A stretch of 64,000 bases of DNA. It comes from Saccharibacillus sacchari DSM 19268 (lineage in GTDB: Bacteria > Bacillota > Bacilli > Paenibacillales > Paenibacillaceae). A program made the position numbers and the translations under genes. The stretch lies in the NCBI RefSeq assembly GCF_000585395.1, contig NZ_KK073875.1, positions 4,226,600 to 4,290,599 of the forward strand, in the 5' to 3' direction. The notes under the pieces are model-generated. The model worked only from the letters and a program-made list of their open reading frames with translations. It searched no databases and was not told the origin of the DNA. Shown in pieces: positions 26,834 through 34,992 of this stretch; the first letter of the stretch is position 1, and each line of letters starts with the position of its first letter.

Positions 26834-26986
26834 GGGTGGTGAGAGACGCTGCGGGAAAAATTATAAGCCTACGCTTCCGAAGTACATTTCTTCGAAATGC
26901 TTCACAAGACGCTGTCTCGCGCAGAAAGCCTACGGCTTTCCGCGTTCAAAGGCGTCTTTCACTGAATTTCTTCCTCCGCCGGTACC
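26834..26986. repeat. Dispersed nested-palindrome element, copy 4 (type II, inverted relative to copy 2)
   Basis: Read in reverse complement it matches copy 2 in order: GAAATTCAGTGAA, the GACGC/GCGTC stem, the AAAGCC/GGCTTT stem, GAAGCATTTCGAAG, CTTCGGAAGC. The outer arms are less perfect than in other copies. It occupies the divergent interval between ubiD and the AraC gene, unusual for this family, which mostly sits downstream of genes. The rest of 26754-27108 is AT-rich promoter sequence. Confidence 0.7.
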
Positions 26987-27108
26987 TTGTCAACGCTATC
27001 AGTTTATATTTATATTAGTTCTTTATAAATATCGTGTAACCAATATTGCTTAAAAGCTATATTTTAATTAAAATAGTAGCAAAATCGTGTAGTTCGAAGG
27101 TGATTGTA

Positions 27109-27996
27109 TTGAATATGAAACTTGAAGTTTTTTCAGATTTGTCCGAACGGTTGAATTACAATCTGCCGGACTTTCCTCTTTATGCGCGAAAAGGTTCGCT
27201 GCGTCACTTTGATCGTTACGCTGCCGCATACCATTGGCATCCGGACGTCGAATTCATTTTGATTCTGGATGGTTCCATGGAATATTTCGTTAACGGGCAA
27301 ACGGTTCCCCTCTCGAAAGGCGAAGGGATCTTCGTGAATAGTAAACGGCTGCATTACGGCTTTTCTGCGGCACAGACAGATTGCACATTTCTGGTAATCG
27401 TGATTCATCCTTCATTACTCGGTGAAGGAACGCTTGCCGGGAAAACTTATTTTGAACAAAAATTCGGTTCTGCGACAGAGCATTTTTTACTGTTACAACC
27501 TGAGGTACCGTGGCAGCAAAAGGTGTTGGATTCGATCAAACAACTGTACGAACACATGCATGACGGCAGCGACAATCTGTTTCGTCGGATGTCTCAAGCG
27601 GCGAACTTATGTGCACTCGTATCCGACCATCTTCAGTCTGCGCCCGAGCAAGGCAATGACGAGCACGCTTGGATGCTGATCCGCGCCATGACTCGCCATA
27701 TTCACCAGAATTATGAGGAAAAACTGACCATCGACGAGATTGCAGGCGCAGGCTCCGTATGCCGAAGCACCTGCTGTTCATTATTCAAAAAGCACTTGGG
27801 CCAAACGCCGAATAATTATTTGATTCAGTACCGGATTCAAAAAAGCTGCGAAATGCTCAAAGAAACGGAACGATCTATCGGAGAAATTGCCTTGGCCAGC
27901 GGTTTTCAGACGTCCAGTTATTTTTCGATGGTGTTTCGCAAGCACATGGGCTTTTCCCCGCAGCATTTCCGCCAAACGGTTGAAGCGGTCAAGTAA
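27109..27996 (+). CDS. AraC-family transcriptional regulator with cupin sensor domain
   Basis: Regulator of 295 residues. The N-terminal cupin (about 30-110) includes HWHPDVEFILILDGSMEYFVNG and the C-terminal double helix-turn-helix (about 195-290) includes LTIDEIAGAGSVCRSTCCSLFKK and IGEIALASGFQTSSYFSMVFRKHMG. TTG 27109 is preferred: the GGTGAT anti-Shine-Dalgarno match lies 5-8 nt before it. ATG 27115, two codons later, is the alternative. It is divergent from the UbiD-family gene, which is its most likely target, though repeat copy 4 lies between them. Confidence 0.88.
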   Translation: MNMKLEVFSDLSERLNYNLPDFPLYARKGSLRHFDRYAAAYHWHPDVEFILILDGSMEYFVNGQTVPLSKGEGIFVNSKRLHYGFSAAQTDCTFLVIVIHPSLLGEGTLAGKTYFEQKFGSATEHFLLLQPEVPWQQKVLDSIKQLYEHMHDGSDNLFRRMSQAANLCALVSDHLQSAPEQGNDEHAWMLIRAMTRHIHQNYEEKLTIDEIAGAGSVCRSTCCSLFKKHLGQTPNNYLIQYRIQKSCEMLKETERSIGEIALASGFQTSSYFSMVFRKHMGFSPQHFRQTVEAVK

Positions 27997-28017
27997 CCCC
28001 CGATGTTCCCCTAACCT

Positions 28018-28050
28018 CAAAAAAGCGGGAACGAAAATCGTTTCCGCTTC
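28018..28050 (-). terminator. Terminator of the 47-residue membrane protein gene
   Basis: AAGCGGAAACGA and TCGTTCCCGCTT pair, with the minus strand continuing TTTTTTGAGG. Its polarity supports a real minus-strand transcript across 28058-28201. Confidence 0.8.
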
Positions 28051-28057
28051 ACTTCCT

Positions 28058-28201
28058 TTATTCTTCTTCTTCGAATCGCTTCATGAATCTTTTTTCCTGA
28101 GTTTTGGCAATATGCTGAACGCGTTTGGAATACGATACTTTTTTGACGACCACATAAATCAAAATCAAAAGAACAGCCGCAATGACTAATTGCACAACCA
28201 T
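28058..28201 (-). CDS. Small single-pass membrane protein, 47 residues
   Basis: Hypothetical small protein. The start ATG 28201 is preceded by TAGGAGGGGG at ideal spacing, and the frame ends in TAA at 28058 just before a minus-strand terminator. Residues 2-19 are one uninterrupted hydrophobic segment (MVVQLVIAAVLLILIYVVV). A basic cytoplasmic stretch follows (KKVSYSKRVQHIAKTQEKR) and then an acidic tail ending FEEEE. The N-out/C-in or N-in/C-out topology cannot be settled, but the positive residues after the helix favour C-in. No family is recognised. A longer overlapping reading frame (28017-28271) has neither a ribosome site nor membrane-protein composition and is rejected. Confidence 0.75.
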   Translation of the reverse strand: MVVQLVIAAVLLILIYVVVKKVSYSKRVQHIAKTQEKRFMKRFEEEE

Positions 28202-28338
28202 AAATCCCCCTCCTAAAGCAATCAAATCGTCTATGTTCAGGATAGGGGATCGGCAATTTTGTTTCTTCCAAAATCGGTTATATGTTTATCAATATCGGAC
28301 AAGAACCACAACCAGCACATTCGAATTTCGCATATTAA

Positions 28339-28379
28339 AAGGCTGCCCGATGCGCATACATGCGATCTGGACAGCCTTT
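28339..28379 (-). terminator. Terminator after the first acetyltransferase gene
   Basis: On the minus strand AAAAAGGCTG and CAGCCTTTT close a hairpin with a partly paired interior; T-rich sequence follows. Confidence 0.7.
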
Positions 28380-28390
28380 TTCTGCTTTTG

Positions 28391-29032
28391 TCAGGCTTCA
28401 ATAATTTCGCAATCGGCCAGAATATCCGGTTTATAACGCATGCTGTCTTCTTCCGTGATCGCGCGGATCGTCTTGCAAGGGACGCCCGCCGCGAACGAAT
28501 GGGCAGGAATATCCCGGGTTACCACGCTTCCTGCCCCGATGACACAACCGTCTCCGATCGTAACGCCGCCGCAAATGGTCACGCCCGCCGATACCCATAC
28601 ATCATTTCCGATGACCACAGGTTTTGCGTAACAGAGCGAAGCCGGGTTGCCGTGCCGATCCAGCATCTGCCTGCGTTCCGAAGCGATAAAAGGATGCACC
28701 GGCGTGGCGATTGTTACGTTCGGACCGAAACTAACATTGCTGCCGATTGTTACTTTCGCATCGTCCTGTACGGTCAGATTATAGTTTGCGAAAAAATGTT
28801 CTCCGATCTCCGTATGAACGCCATAGTGGAAAAAGATCGGCCCCTGCATAAAAGATCCTTTTCCCAAACGGCCCAACAGCTGATCCAGCAATTCTGCTCT
28901 GATTTCCGTCTCGTCCTCGAAGGTCTGGCTGTACTGCTGACTCAGCTTGTGCGAACGCAGTTTGATGGCTTTAAGCTCAGGATTACCCGGCGAAAATAAA
29001 ATACCTTGATGGATACGTTCTTGTTCCGTCAT
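28391..29032 (-). CDS. Maltose/galactoside-type O-acetyltransferase (hexapeptide repeat)
   Basis: Left-handed beta-helix acetyltransferase, 213 residues, of the Maa/LacA type, transferring acetyl from acetyl-CoA to a sugar or related acceptor. Residues 1-60 form the helical Mac domain. From about 85 to 190 hexapeptide repeats are seen (VTIGSNVSFGPNVTI; VTICGGVTIGDGCVIGAGSVVTRDIPAHS), with catalytic His in TPVHPF. ATG 29032 has AAGGAGG. It sits 93 bp from a second, clearly related acetyltransferase gene, and both follow a MATE pump gene on the same strand. Confidence 0.88.
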   Translation of the reverse strand: MTEQERIHQGILFSPGNPELKAIKLRSHKLSQQYSQTFEDETEIRAELLDQLLGRLGKGSFMQGPIFFHYGVHTEIGEHFFANYNLTVQDDAKVTIGSNVSFGPNVTIATPVHPFIASERRQMLDRHGNPASLCYAKPVVIGNDVWVSAGVTICGGVTIGDGCVIGAGSVVTRDIPAHSFAAGVPCKTIRAITEEDSMRYKPDILADCEIIEA

Positions 29033-29125
29033 GATTGGCCTCCTTCAACCACAAATGGGCGGGCAGACGCAACAACGTGTCTATCCGCGGTTCATTTGTT
29101 AACGATTACATTCTTAGTCTACCCG

Positions 29126-29755
29126 TTACCACTCCACCTCGTCAAAACGTTGATCCTTGTAATAATATTCCCGATCCCGATCCGTAATTTCGCGCAGAAC
29201 ACGACACGGATTGCCTGCCGCTACGACATTTGCCGGCACGTTTTTGGTCACTACGCTTCCGGCACCGATCACGCTGCCCGCTCCGATCGTGACGCCCGGC
29301 AAAATGATAGCGCCGCTACCTATCCATGCGCCGTCCTCAATCACCACCGGGAGCGCGTACATGCCGCCTTCTTTACGTTTTTCCGGATGCACCGGATGGG
29401 CGGTGACCGCGATCGTTACATTCGGACCAAACATGACGTCGTTGCCGATCGTAACTTTATAATCGTCAACAATCGTCAAATTGAAATTCATATACACGCG
29501 GCTTCCGACTGTCGTATTGGAGCCGTAAGCCATACGAAGCGGGGGTTCCATCCAGACATGCTCGCCGATTTTGCCAAAAAGCTGCTTCATTAACGCTGCG
29601 CGCTCCTCCAAGCGATCAGGATGCAGATTGTTGATCTCGTAACATAACGTTTTGCCGCGTTGTCTGGCTTGGGCTAGCGATTCGGCTTCTTCGGGATAGT
29701 TATCGTCATGATCGGTAAACAATTGGCGTGCCGCCATTCTTTCTTGAATATTCAT
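29126..29755 (-). CDS. Maltose/galactoside-type O-acetyltransferase (hexapeptide repeat)
   Basis: Second hexapeptide acetyltransferase, 209 residues. The Mac domain starts at residue 4 (ERMAARQLFTDHD), and the beta-helix carries VTIGNDVMFGPNVTIAV, the catalytic His in TAHPVHP, and VTIGAGSVIGAGSVVTKNVPANV. It aligns well with its neighbour through the helix, but the N-terminal halves differ considerably, so the pair is an old duplication or separate acquisitions. AAAGGAG precedes the start. It begins 25 bp after the MATE gene stop, indicating co-transcription. True acceptor unknown. Confidence 0.88.
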   Translation of the reverse strand: MNIQERMAARQLFTDHDDNYPEEAESLAQARQRGKTLCYEINNLHPDRLEERAALMKQLFGKIGEHVWMEPPLRMAYGSNTTVGSRVYMNFNLTIVDDYKVTIGNDVMFGPNVTIAVTAHPVHPEKRKEGGMYALPVVIEDGAWIGSGAIILPGVTIGAGSVIGAGSVVTKNVPANVVAAGNPCRVLREITDRDREYYYKDQRFDEVEW

Positions 29756-29780
29756 CGAATCGTGCTCCTTTTTAAGAAGA

Positions 29781-31160
29781 TTAGGATGGTTTTTGTTTAA
29801 AATCGCGAGTCAAATTGTTCAACCATTTATGCTGACGGTATCGCAGGATCGCCGCCGGGAGCTTGACGAATTCGTCCATGCTAATTACGGCATACAGAAC
29901 AAGCGGCGGAACCGACCAGACAAAAGCACAAACATAACTAAGCGGGAGCACGATGCCCCACATCACGATCGTGTCGCACCAAAATCCGAATTTGGAATCG
30001 CCGCCCGCAGGAAACAGTCCGGCGATCGTGACCGCGTTCAATGATTTGGCGATACAATAAACGGCGCATATATTGAGCATGCCGTGCAGATACTGTTCGG
30101 CCGCCGGGTTCAAACGAACCAGAGAAAACACCGGAATTTTCATCGCCAGCACCGTCAAAGCCGCCATAATACCGAAAAATAACGAGTACATGACAAGTCG
30201 CCGACCGATCTGTTTTGCTTGTGCGATTTCTCCGCTACCCAAATATTTGCCGATCAATACCGCTCCCCCGCTGGCAATGCCTCCGCATAATACGACGGCC
30301 AGATTTTTGACGACGGATGCGACCGAGTTGGCGGCGACCATATCCGCGCTCACATGTCCGATCACCGCGGCAGTCGCCGTCAAAGCTCCTCCCCATACGA
30401 TATAATTGCCTTGAACAGGGAGGGTATAACGCAGAAAGTCCCGTAAAAGCTTACGCTGTACACGATCCCGTGTCGGCAGTTTTAATCGAATAGGACCACG
30501 GGCTGCCGAGTGAACGATACAGCAGATCAATTCGACGACGCGCGCGAACACGGTAGCCGAAGCGACTCCGACAACGGCCTGCTCAGGCTGCCCCGGGAAC
30601 AAGACGAAGATGAACAATGCGTTCAACGCGATATTGAGCAGCAAGCAGGCGGAACTGATCCATGCGCTCAGTTTGGCCTTTTCCATGCTTCTCATGATGC
30701 CCAAATACATCTGCGAAATTCCCATAGCCAAGTAAGAAAAAGCCAAAGGCCGCAAGAATAAGATGCCGTATCGAATCAGTTCGGGATCATTCGTGAAAAA
30801 TCGCATCAACGCTTCAGGAAACGCGGCAGACACGATAAAAAACACGACAGAAATACCCAACGAAAACGATCCGGCCAAGCTCAGCAACCACTGGATCGTC
30901 GACAAGTCTTTTTTGCCCCAGTATTGCGCGGCCAAAATGCTGGCTCCCGTCGACAGTCCCATATAAAACAAAGTCAGCATAAAGGTGATTTGTCCGGCCA
31001 AAGAAACAGCGGACATCGCAATCTGACTGACGAATCCCAGCATCAAAACGTCAGCGGAAATAACCAGCGCCGAGACGAGATTTTGCGCGGCAATCGGCAA
31101 GACAAGCGAAAATAATTCACGGTTAAACGATTTTTGCGAAGAAGCGATCCGATTCGACAA
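29781..31160 (-). CDS. MATE-family multidrug/sodium efflux pump
   Basis: MATE exporter of 459 residues with twelve predicted membrane segments in two six-helix halves. Family hallmarks are LVLPIAAQNLVSALVISADVLMLG at the first helix and GGAVLIGKYLG in the second half. TTG 31160 is preferred: it follows AAAGGAG by about 11 nt and gives the usual MATE length, while the ATG 96 nt upstream adds a stretch of non-membrane residues lacking family similarity. Co-transcription with two acetyltransferases suggests modify-and-export handling of a small molecule, which is speculative. Confidence 0.88.
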   Translation of the reverse strand: MSNRIASSQKSFNRELFSLVLPIAAQNLVSALVISADVLMLGFVSQIAMSAVSLAGQITFMLTLFYMGLSTGASILAAQYWGKKDLSTIQWLLSLAGSFSLGISVVFFIVSAAFPEALMRFFTNDPELIRYGILFLRPLAFSYLAMGISQMYLGIMRSMEKAKLSAWISSACLLLNIALNALFIFVLFPGQPEQAVVGVASATVFARVVELICCIVHSAARGPIRLKLPTRDRVQRKLLRDFLRYTLPVQGNYIVWGGALTATAAVIGHVSADMVAANSVASVVKNLAVVLCGGIASGGAVLIGKYLGSGEIAQAKQIGRRLVMYSLFFGIMAALTVLAMKIPVFSLVRLNPAAEQYLHGMLNICAVYCIAKSLNAVTIAGLFPAGGDSKFGFWCDTIVMWGIVLPLSYVCAFVWSVPPLVLYAVISMDEFVKLPAAILRYRQHKWLNNLTRDFKQKPS

Positions 31161-31431
31161 TAATGATCCTGCTCCTTTCCGATTTCGGTAGGCTTGCCCT
31201 AAATATAGAGGTTCGATCCGGCAAGCGGCTACCAAAATCGGATATGCTCTTAGCAAAATCGTGCACGCTTTTTATTCGGTCCAAAGAACCAATTTAGTTG
31301 TCTTGACCTATTTTAGTATCAGGAATTGTGAAAAAAATGTAGAATTATGTTAGGCATCTTCAGTAACCGTGCTTGAAGCCGATATAAAAGAAGATGTAGA
31401 GAAATATATTCGAGAGGCAGGAGAAGAAGAA

Positions 31432-31779
31432 ATGGCACAACCATACAGTATTCAAACCAACCAAGCTGCGAAAAAGGTAGACATGAAAGTAAGCGGTACG
31501 TTTACCCCTCAGGACTACCAAAACTTCGTGCGCGATTATGCTAAAATGGCGTCCTCGATCGATGCAAAAACCTTCACTCTTGAAGTCGATTGCCGCGAAA
31601 TGGACCTGCTTGCGACAGAAGAAGTCGAAAAGCTGAAAGGTTCATTTGCAAGCTATAAAGAAACCGGATTCGAAAAAGTCGTCTTCATCATCAGCACGTC
31701 GCAAACGATTATCAAAATGCAGTTGGCGCGCGTAGCACGCGAAGCCGGTCTAAGCAACCACGAAATCATCACGAAGTAA
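31432..31779 (+). CDS. STAS/SpoIIAA-like small protein of unknown function
   Basis: Protein of 115 residues with no signal peptide. Alternating strands and helices (KKVDMKVSGTFTPQDYQNFV; FTLEVDCREMD; FEKVVFIISTSQ) resemble a STAS or SpoIIAA-like fold, but no diagnostic Ser-containing phospho-site can be identified, so the family call is tentative. ATG 31432 has AGGAG 8 nt upstream; the upstream in-frame codons contain that Shine-Dalgarno. It precedes the KAS III-like gene by 155 bp, with a hairpin between them, so it may be separately transcribed. Confidence 0.65.
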   Translation: MAQPYSIQTNQAAKKVDMKVSGTFTPQDYQNFVRDYAKMASSIDAKTFTLEVDCREMDLLATEEVEKLKGSFASYKETGFEKVVFIISTSQTIIKMQLARVAREAGLSNHEIITK

Positions 31780-31802
31780 TCAAATCTACACATACCTGAT
31801 TA

Positions 31803-31849
31803 GGCTCCGGCCCGGATTCACTTGTTCCGGACGCGGAGTCTTCTTTCTT
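31803..31849 (+). terminator. Terminator-like hairpin between the STAS-like and KAS III-like genes
   Basis: GGCTCCG and CGGAGTC plus inner CCGGA/TCCGG form the stem, followed by TTCTTTCTT. Confidence 0.65.
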
Positions 31850-31934
31850 GTACATGTCAAAACAACGAAATACGGCTTGAAGCCTACCCAAACCGATCAT
31901 GGATCTATATTTAGAGATAAAAGGAGAAAACCGT

Positions 31935-32921
31935 ATGAGTCGTATTCATATTGCTGCTGTTGATATTTACCACCCGGAAAACGCCGTCGGCAACGAATTT
32001 TACTTGGATCATTTTGACCGCAGAGATCAAGATATTCGACGTTTCATGGAACACATGGGCAGGGAATCCCGTTACGTGATCGACAATGACGAGGAAAACG
32101 GCCTGACGATGGGCATTGAAGCCGCGAAAAAAGTATTGGTCAAAGCAGGTCTGCAAGGATCGGATATCGACATGATCGTCTTTTCGACGCAGGTTCCCGA
32201 GACGACTTTCCCGGTCAATGCGTTGTATATTCATGCTGCGATTGGCGCTGGTTCTCACGCGATGGTACTGGACTCGAATGCGAACTGCGCAGGCATGGTC
32301 GTCGCTGTCGATCATGCCAGTCGCTATATGCTGACGAGCCCGGAGATCCGCCGCGCCCTGATCGTCGGATCGGACTACAATACGCTGGTTAGCGATCCGG
32401 AGAGTGCCGTTACCTATGCCAATTATGGGGATGCGGCAGCTGCGGTGATTTTGGAACGCAGCGAGGCAGAAGGCGGCTTTATCGATTCTATTTATCATAC
32501 GGATCCTGTAAACCGGGACTTCATTCGTTATCCGGCAGAAGGGTTGGCGAAGACGGTCAAGCACGGCTCGGACGCAAAAGGCATTCTGTGGTTGCCGTTT
32601 GAAGCCCACGCCGCTATGCCGCCGACATTCGAAATGTTCGAGAAACTGCTTGGACGCAACGGCTTGACGCCGCAGGACATTGGCAGCTATTGCTTATCGC
32701 AGTTCTCGCTAGAGAATGTACTGAAGATTCAACGCCAGTATGAACTGCGTGACGAGCAGATGGTGTATGTGGGCGATCGCTTCGGGTATACGGGGACGAG
32801 CAGTCCGTTTATCGCGCTGCATGAAGCGGTGGAAACCGGACGCGTGAAACGCGGGGATCCTGTGTTGTTTTGGTCGATCGGGTCGGGATTTCAGCTTGTT
32901 GCGATGTTGTTCCGGTATTGA
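31935..32921 (+). CDS. 3-oxoacyl-ACP synthase III-like protein lacking catalytic His and Asn
   Basis: Thiolase-fold protein of 328 residues in the FabH/KAS III family. Active-site Cys118 is kept in DSNANCAGM. Aligning to E. coli FabH by eye, the HQAN motif reads SQFS (Ser255 for the catalytic His) and the NTSAAS motif reads YTGTSS (Tyr285 for the catalytic Asn). Decarboxylative condensation is therefore unlikely; a Cys-dependent acyltransferase or other acyl-thioester reaction is more plausible. ATG 31935 has AAAGGAG 8 nt upstream. No acyl carrier protein or other lipid synthesis gene is adjacent. Family membership is firm, reaction inferred. Confidence 0.85.
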   Translation: MSRIHIAAVDIYHPENAVGNEFYLDHFDRRDQDIRRFMEHMGRESRYVIDNDEENGLTMGIEAAKKVLVKAGLQGSDIDMIVFSTQVPETTFPVNALYIHAAIGAGSHAMVLDSNANCAGMVVAVDHASRYMLTSPEIRRALIVGSDYNTLVSDPESAVTYANYGDAAAAVILERSEAEGGFIDSIYHTDPVNRDFIRYPAEGLAKTVKHGSDAKGILWLPFEAHAAMPPTFEMFEKLLGRNGLTPQDIGSYCLSQFSLENVLKIQRQYELRDEQMVYVGDRFGYTGTSSPFIALHEAVETGRVKRGDPVLFWSIGSGFQLVAMLFRY

Positions 32922-32938
32922 GCGGATTCGGCTTCGGG

Positions 32939-33084
32939 GCGGTGCTGAGGCGGCTTCGGGGAGTATTCGTTTCGGTCGCGTGTTGAACTTGGGAAGCGGA
33001 TTTAAATTTTTAGCGGAAGCTTCCCAAGTTCAAAGGCGAACACTTCGTTCCTACACGAACACTCCCCTCCGCCTGGTGCGGCGC
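32939..33084. repeat. Dispersed nested-palindrome element, copy 5 (type I, divergent stems)
   Basis: Left arm (32939-32969, ending GGGGAGTATTCG) is complementary to the right arm (33056-33084, beginning CGAACACTCCCC). The inner stem is TTGAACTTGGGAAGC against GCTTCCCAAGTTCAA. Both stems differ in sequence from copies 1 and 3 but remain paired, while GTTTCGGTCGCGTGTTGAAC is shared with copy 3. It begins 18 bp after the KAS III-like stop codon. Confidence 0.8.
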
Positions 33085-33142
33085 GTTGGAGGCTGAATTC
33101 CTCAATATTTTTGGGTTAGGTAAAAAAGATAAGATCATTGTA

Positions 33143-33188
33143 AAAAAGACCATGGTTCGCATTGAATGCGAATCACGGTCTTTTTTTA
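33143..33188. terminator. Bidirectional terminator between convergent KAS III-like and catalase genes
   Basis: AAAAAAGACC...GGTCTTTTTT with inner TTCGCATT/AATGCGAA forms a strong hairpin with T runs on both strands. Confidence 0.9.
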
Positions 33189-33265
33189 TCGTCTAATGCA
33201 ATTCTTTTATCATTAGATTTATCTGCTTTTACTCAGTTGTAGCTTTGACTCGAATGTATGTGCAC

Positions 33266-34723
33266 TTAACGGCCGCCCATGAAGGAAGAAATATCGACGT
33301 TCAGGGATTGGGCCAGGCGCATGCCGTATTCGCGGTCGGCGCGGATGAAGTTGCAGATGGCGCGGAGTTTGGTGTCTTCGCTTACCGCGTTCAGATCGTT
33401 TACGATATTGGCGATCAGATTGTCGCGCTGCTCGGCGGTGTAGGAACGATATTGGGCGCCGGCTTGGGAGAAATCGTCGGTTTTGAAGATTTTTTGGCGG
33501 GTTACATGGCCTTCGAGAGCCGGTTCGGATTCGCGGTATGCGGGATCTTCGGCCGGACTTTCGTCGTAGCCGTTCGGTTCGTAGTTGACTTTCGGCGAAG
33601 CGGGATGCATGTTCATGGCTCCGTCTTGTTGATGGTTGCGAACTGGCGCATACGGGCAGTTGATCGGGAGTTGCAGATAGTTCGCGCCCAGACGGTAGCG
33701 TTGGGTATCCGGATAAGAGAACAAGCGGCCTTGGAGCAGCTTGTCTTCCGACGGCTCGATGCCCGGTACAAGCGCGCTTGGCGAAAAAGCGGATTGCTCG
33801 ACTTCGTTAAAGAAGTTTTGCGGATTGCGGTTCAACGTCATCGTGCCCACGGTATGGAACGGGAATTGTTCTTCCGGCCAATCTTTTGTCGGATCAAGCG
33901 GGTCGAATTCGTAATCGTCGATGTTTTCCGGTTGGATCATCTGAACTTTGAGCGTCCATTCCGGGAAATTCCCCTCTTCGATTCGGTCGAACAAATCGCG
34001 GGTCGCGTGGCTGAAATCTTCACCTTGCACTTCGCGCGCTTCGGCTGCGCTCAGTGTACGTACGCCCTGCTTGGACTCCCATTTATACTTCACGTAAACG
34101 ACTTTTCCTTCTGCATTTACCCATTTGAAAGCATGCACGCTAAAACCGTCCATTTCGCGATAATTAGCGGGTGTACCATGATCCGAGAATAACCAAGTCA
34201 TCATGTGCGTCGATTCCGGCGTGCGCGTCATGAAGTCCCAGTAGCGCGAAGGCTCTTGACGGTTCGACTGCGGGTCGGGCTTGAGCGAGTGTACCATATC
34301 CGGGAATTTAATCGCATCGCGGATAAAGAATACCGGAAGATGGTTGCCTACAATATCGTAGTTGCCTTCCTGCGTATAAAATTTAACGGCAAAACCGCGC
34401 GGATCGCGTGCCGTTTCCGGTGAACCGGTTCCGTGAATGACAGTCGAGAATCGGACAAACACGGGCGTTTCCAACCCGGCTTCGCCCAGAAAAGCGGCGC
34501 GCGTATGTTCGGTCATGCTGTTTTCCGTTTTGAATACGCCGTGAGCTCCTGCTCCCCGCGCATGCACGACCCGCTCCGGAATACGCTCGCGGTCGAAATG
34601 CGCAAGCTTTTCCAGCAGGTGATAGTCTTCCAGCAGTGCGGGACCTCGGCGTCCTGCCGTTCTTGAATTCTGGTTATCGCCTACCGGCGCTCCTTGGTTG
34701 GTCGTCAGCCTCGAATGGGTCAT
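33266..34723 (-). CDS. katA: Vegetative catalase
   Basis: Monofunctional clade-3 haem catalase, 485 residues, dismutating hydrogen peroxide in the cytoplasm. The distal His lies in VVHARGAGAHG, the Asn in DIVGNHLPVFFIRDAIKFPD, and the proximal haem-ligand Tyr in RLFSYPDTQRYRLG. Length matches Bacillus KatA. ATG 34723 is preceded by GGAAG; the frame extends further upstream to 34972 through promoter sequence. Upstream inverted ATTTAGAA motifs, also found before the nearby perR-like gene, suggest peroxide control through PerR. A terminator shared with the convergent KAS III-like gene ends it. Confidence 0.95.
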   Translation of the reverse strand: MTHSRLTTNQGAPVGDNQNSRTAGRRGPALLEDYHLLEKLAHFDRERIPERVVHARGAGAHGVFKTENSMTEHTRAAFLGEAGLETPVFVRFSTVIHGTGSPETARDPRGFAVKFYTQEGNYDIVGNHLPVFFIRDAIKFPDMVHSLKPDPQSNRQEPSRYWDFMTRTPESTHMMTWLFSDHGTPANYREMDGFSVHAFKWVNAEGKVVYVKYKWESKQGVRTLSAAEAREVQGEDFSHATRDLFDRIEEGNFPEWTLKVQMIQPENIDDYEFDPLDPTKDWPEEQFPFHTVGTMTLNRNPQNFFNEVEQSAFSPSALVPGIEPSEDKLLQGRLFSYPDTQRYRLGANYLQLPINCPYAPVRNHQQDGAMNMHPASPKVNYEPNGYDESPAEDPAYRESEPALEGHVTRQKIFKTDDFSQAGAQYRSYTAEQRDNLIANIVNDLNAVSEDTKLRAICNFIRADREYGMRLAQSLNVDISSFMGGR

Positions 34724-34771
34724 ATGAATGATCTTCCTTTCCGGATTGAAGGTAAATGTCTGAATGCAATT

Positions 34772-34802
34772 ATTTAGAATTGGTTTTAGACCGCTTCTAA
34801 AT
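34772..34802 (-). promoter_or_regulatory. Candidate PerR operator upstream of katA
   Basis: ATTTAGAA (34772-34779) and TTCTAAAT (34795-34802) are a perfect 8-bp inverted repeat 15 bp apart in an AT-rich promoter, about 50-80 bp before the start codon. The same octamer occurs at 36205-36212 upstream of the PerR-like gene. The match to the published 15-bp PerR consensus is only partial. Confidence 0.4.
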
Positions 34803-34992
34803 CTATAATTGAATTCTACCACCATTCCGGGCGGTCGATCATGAGGAGAACATAAGCGTTTGGTGAAGATCAGGTGAAGGCGAAGCCGAAAAAAGTCCGG
34901 GCTCCGCGCTAAGTTTGCTGATGTTCCTACCTCTGCCAATCGAGCGTGATCAACAGATCGGGACGTGCTCAAGAGCTGCGAACAAAGTAGTC

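Noticed and set aside
28017-28271. 84-codon minus-strand frame overlapping the 47-residue protein gene
   Set aside because: No Shine-Dalgarno, Cys/Arg-rich random composition, and it runs into the terminator; the shorter overlapping frame has every expression signal.
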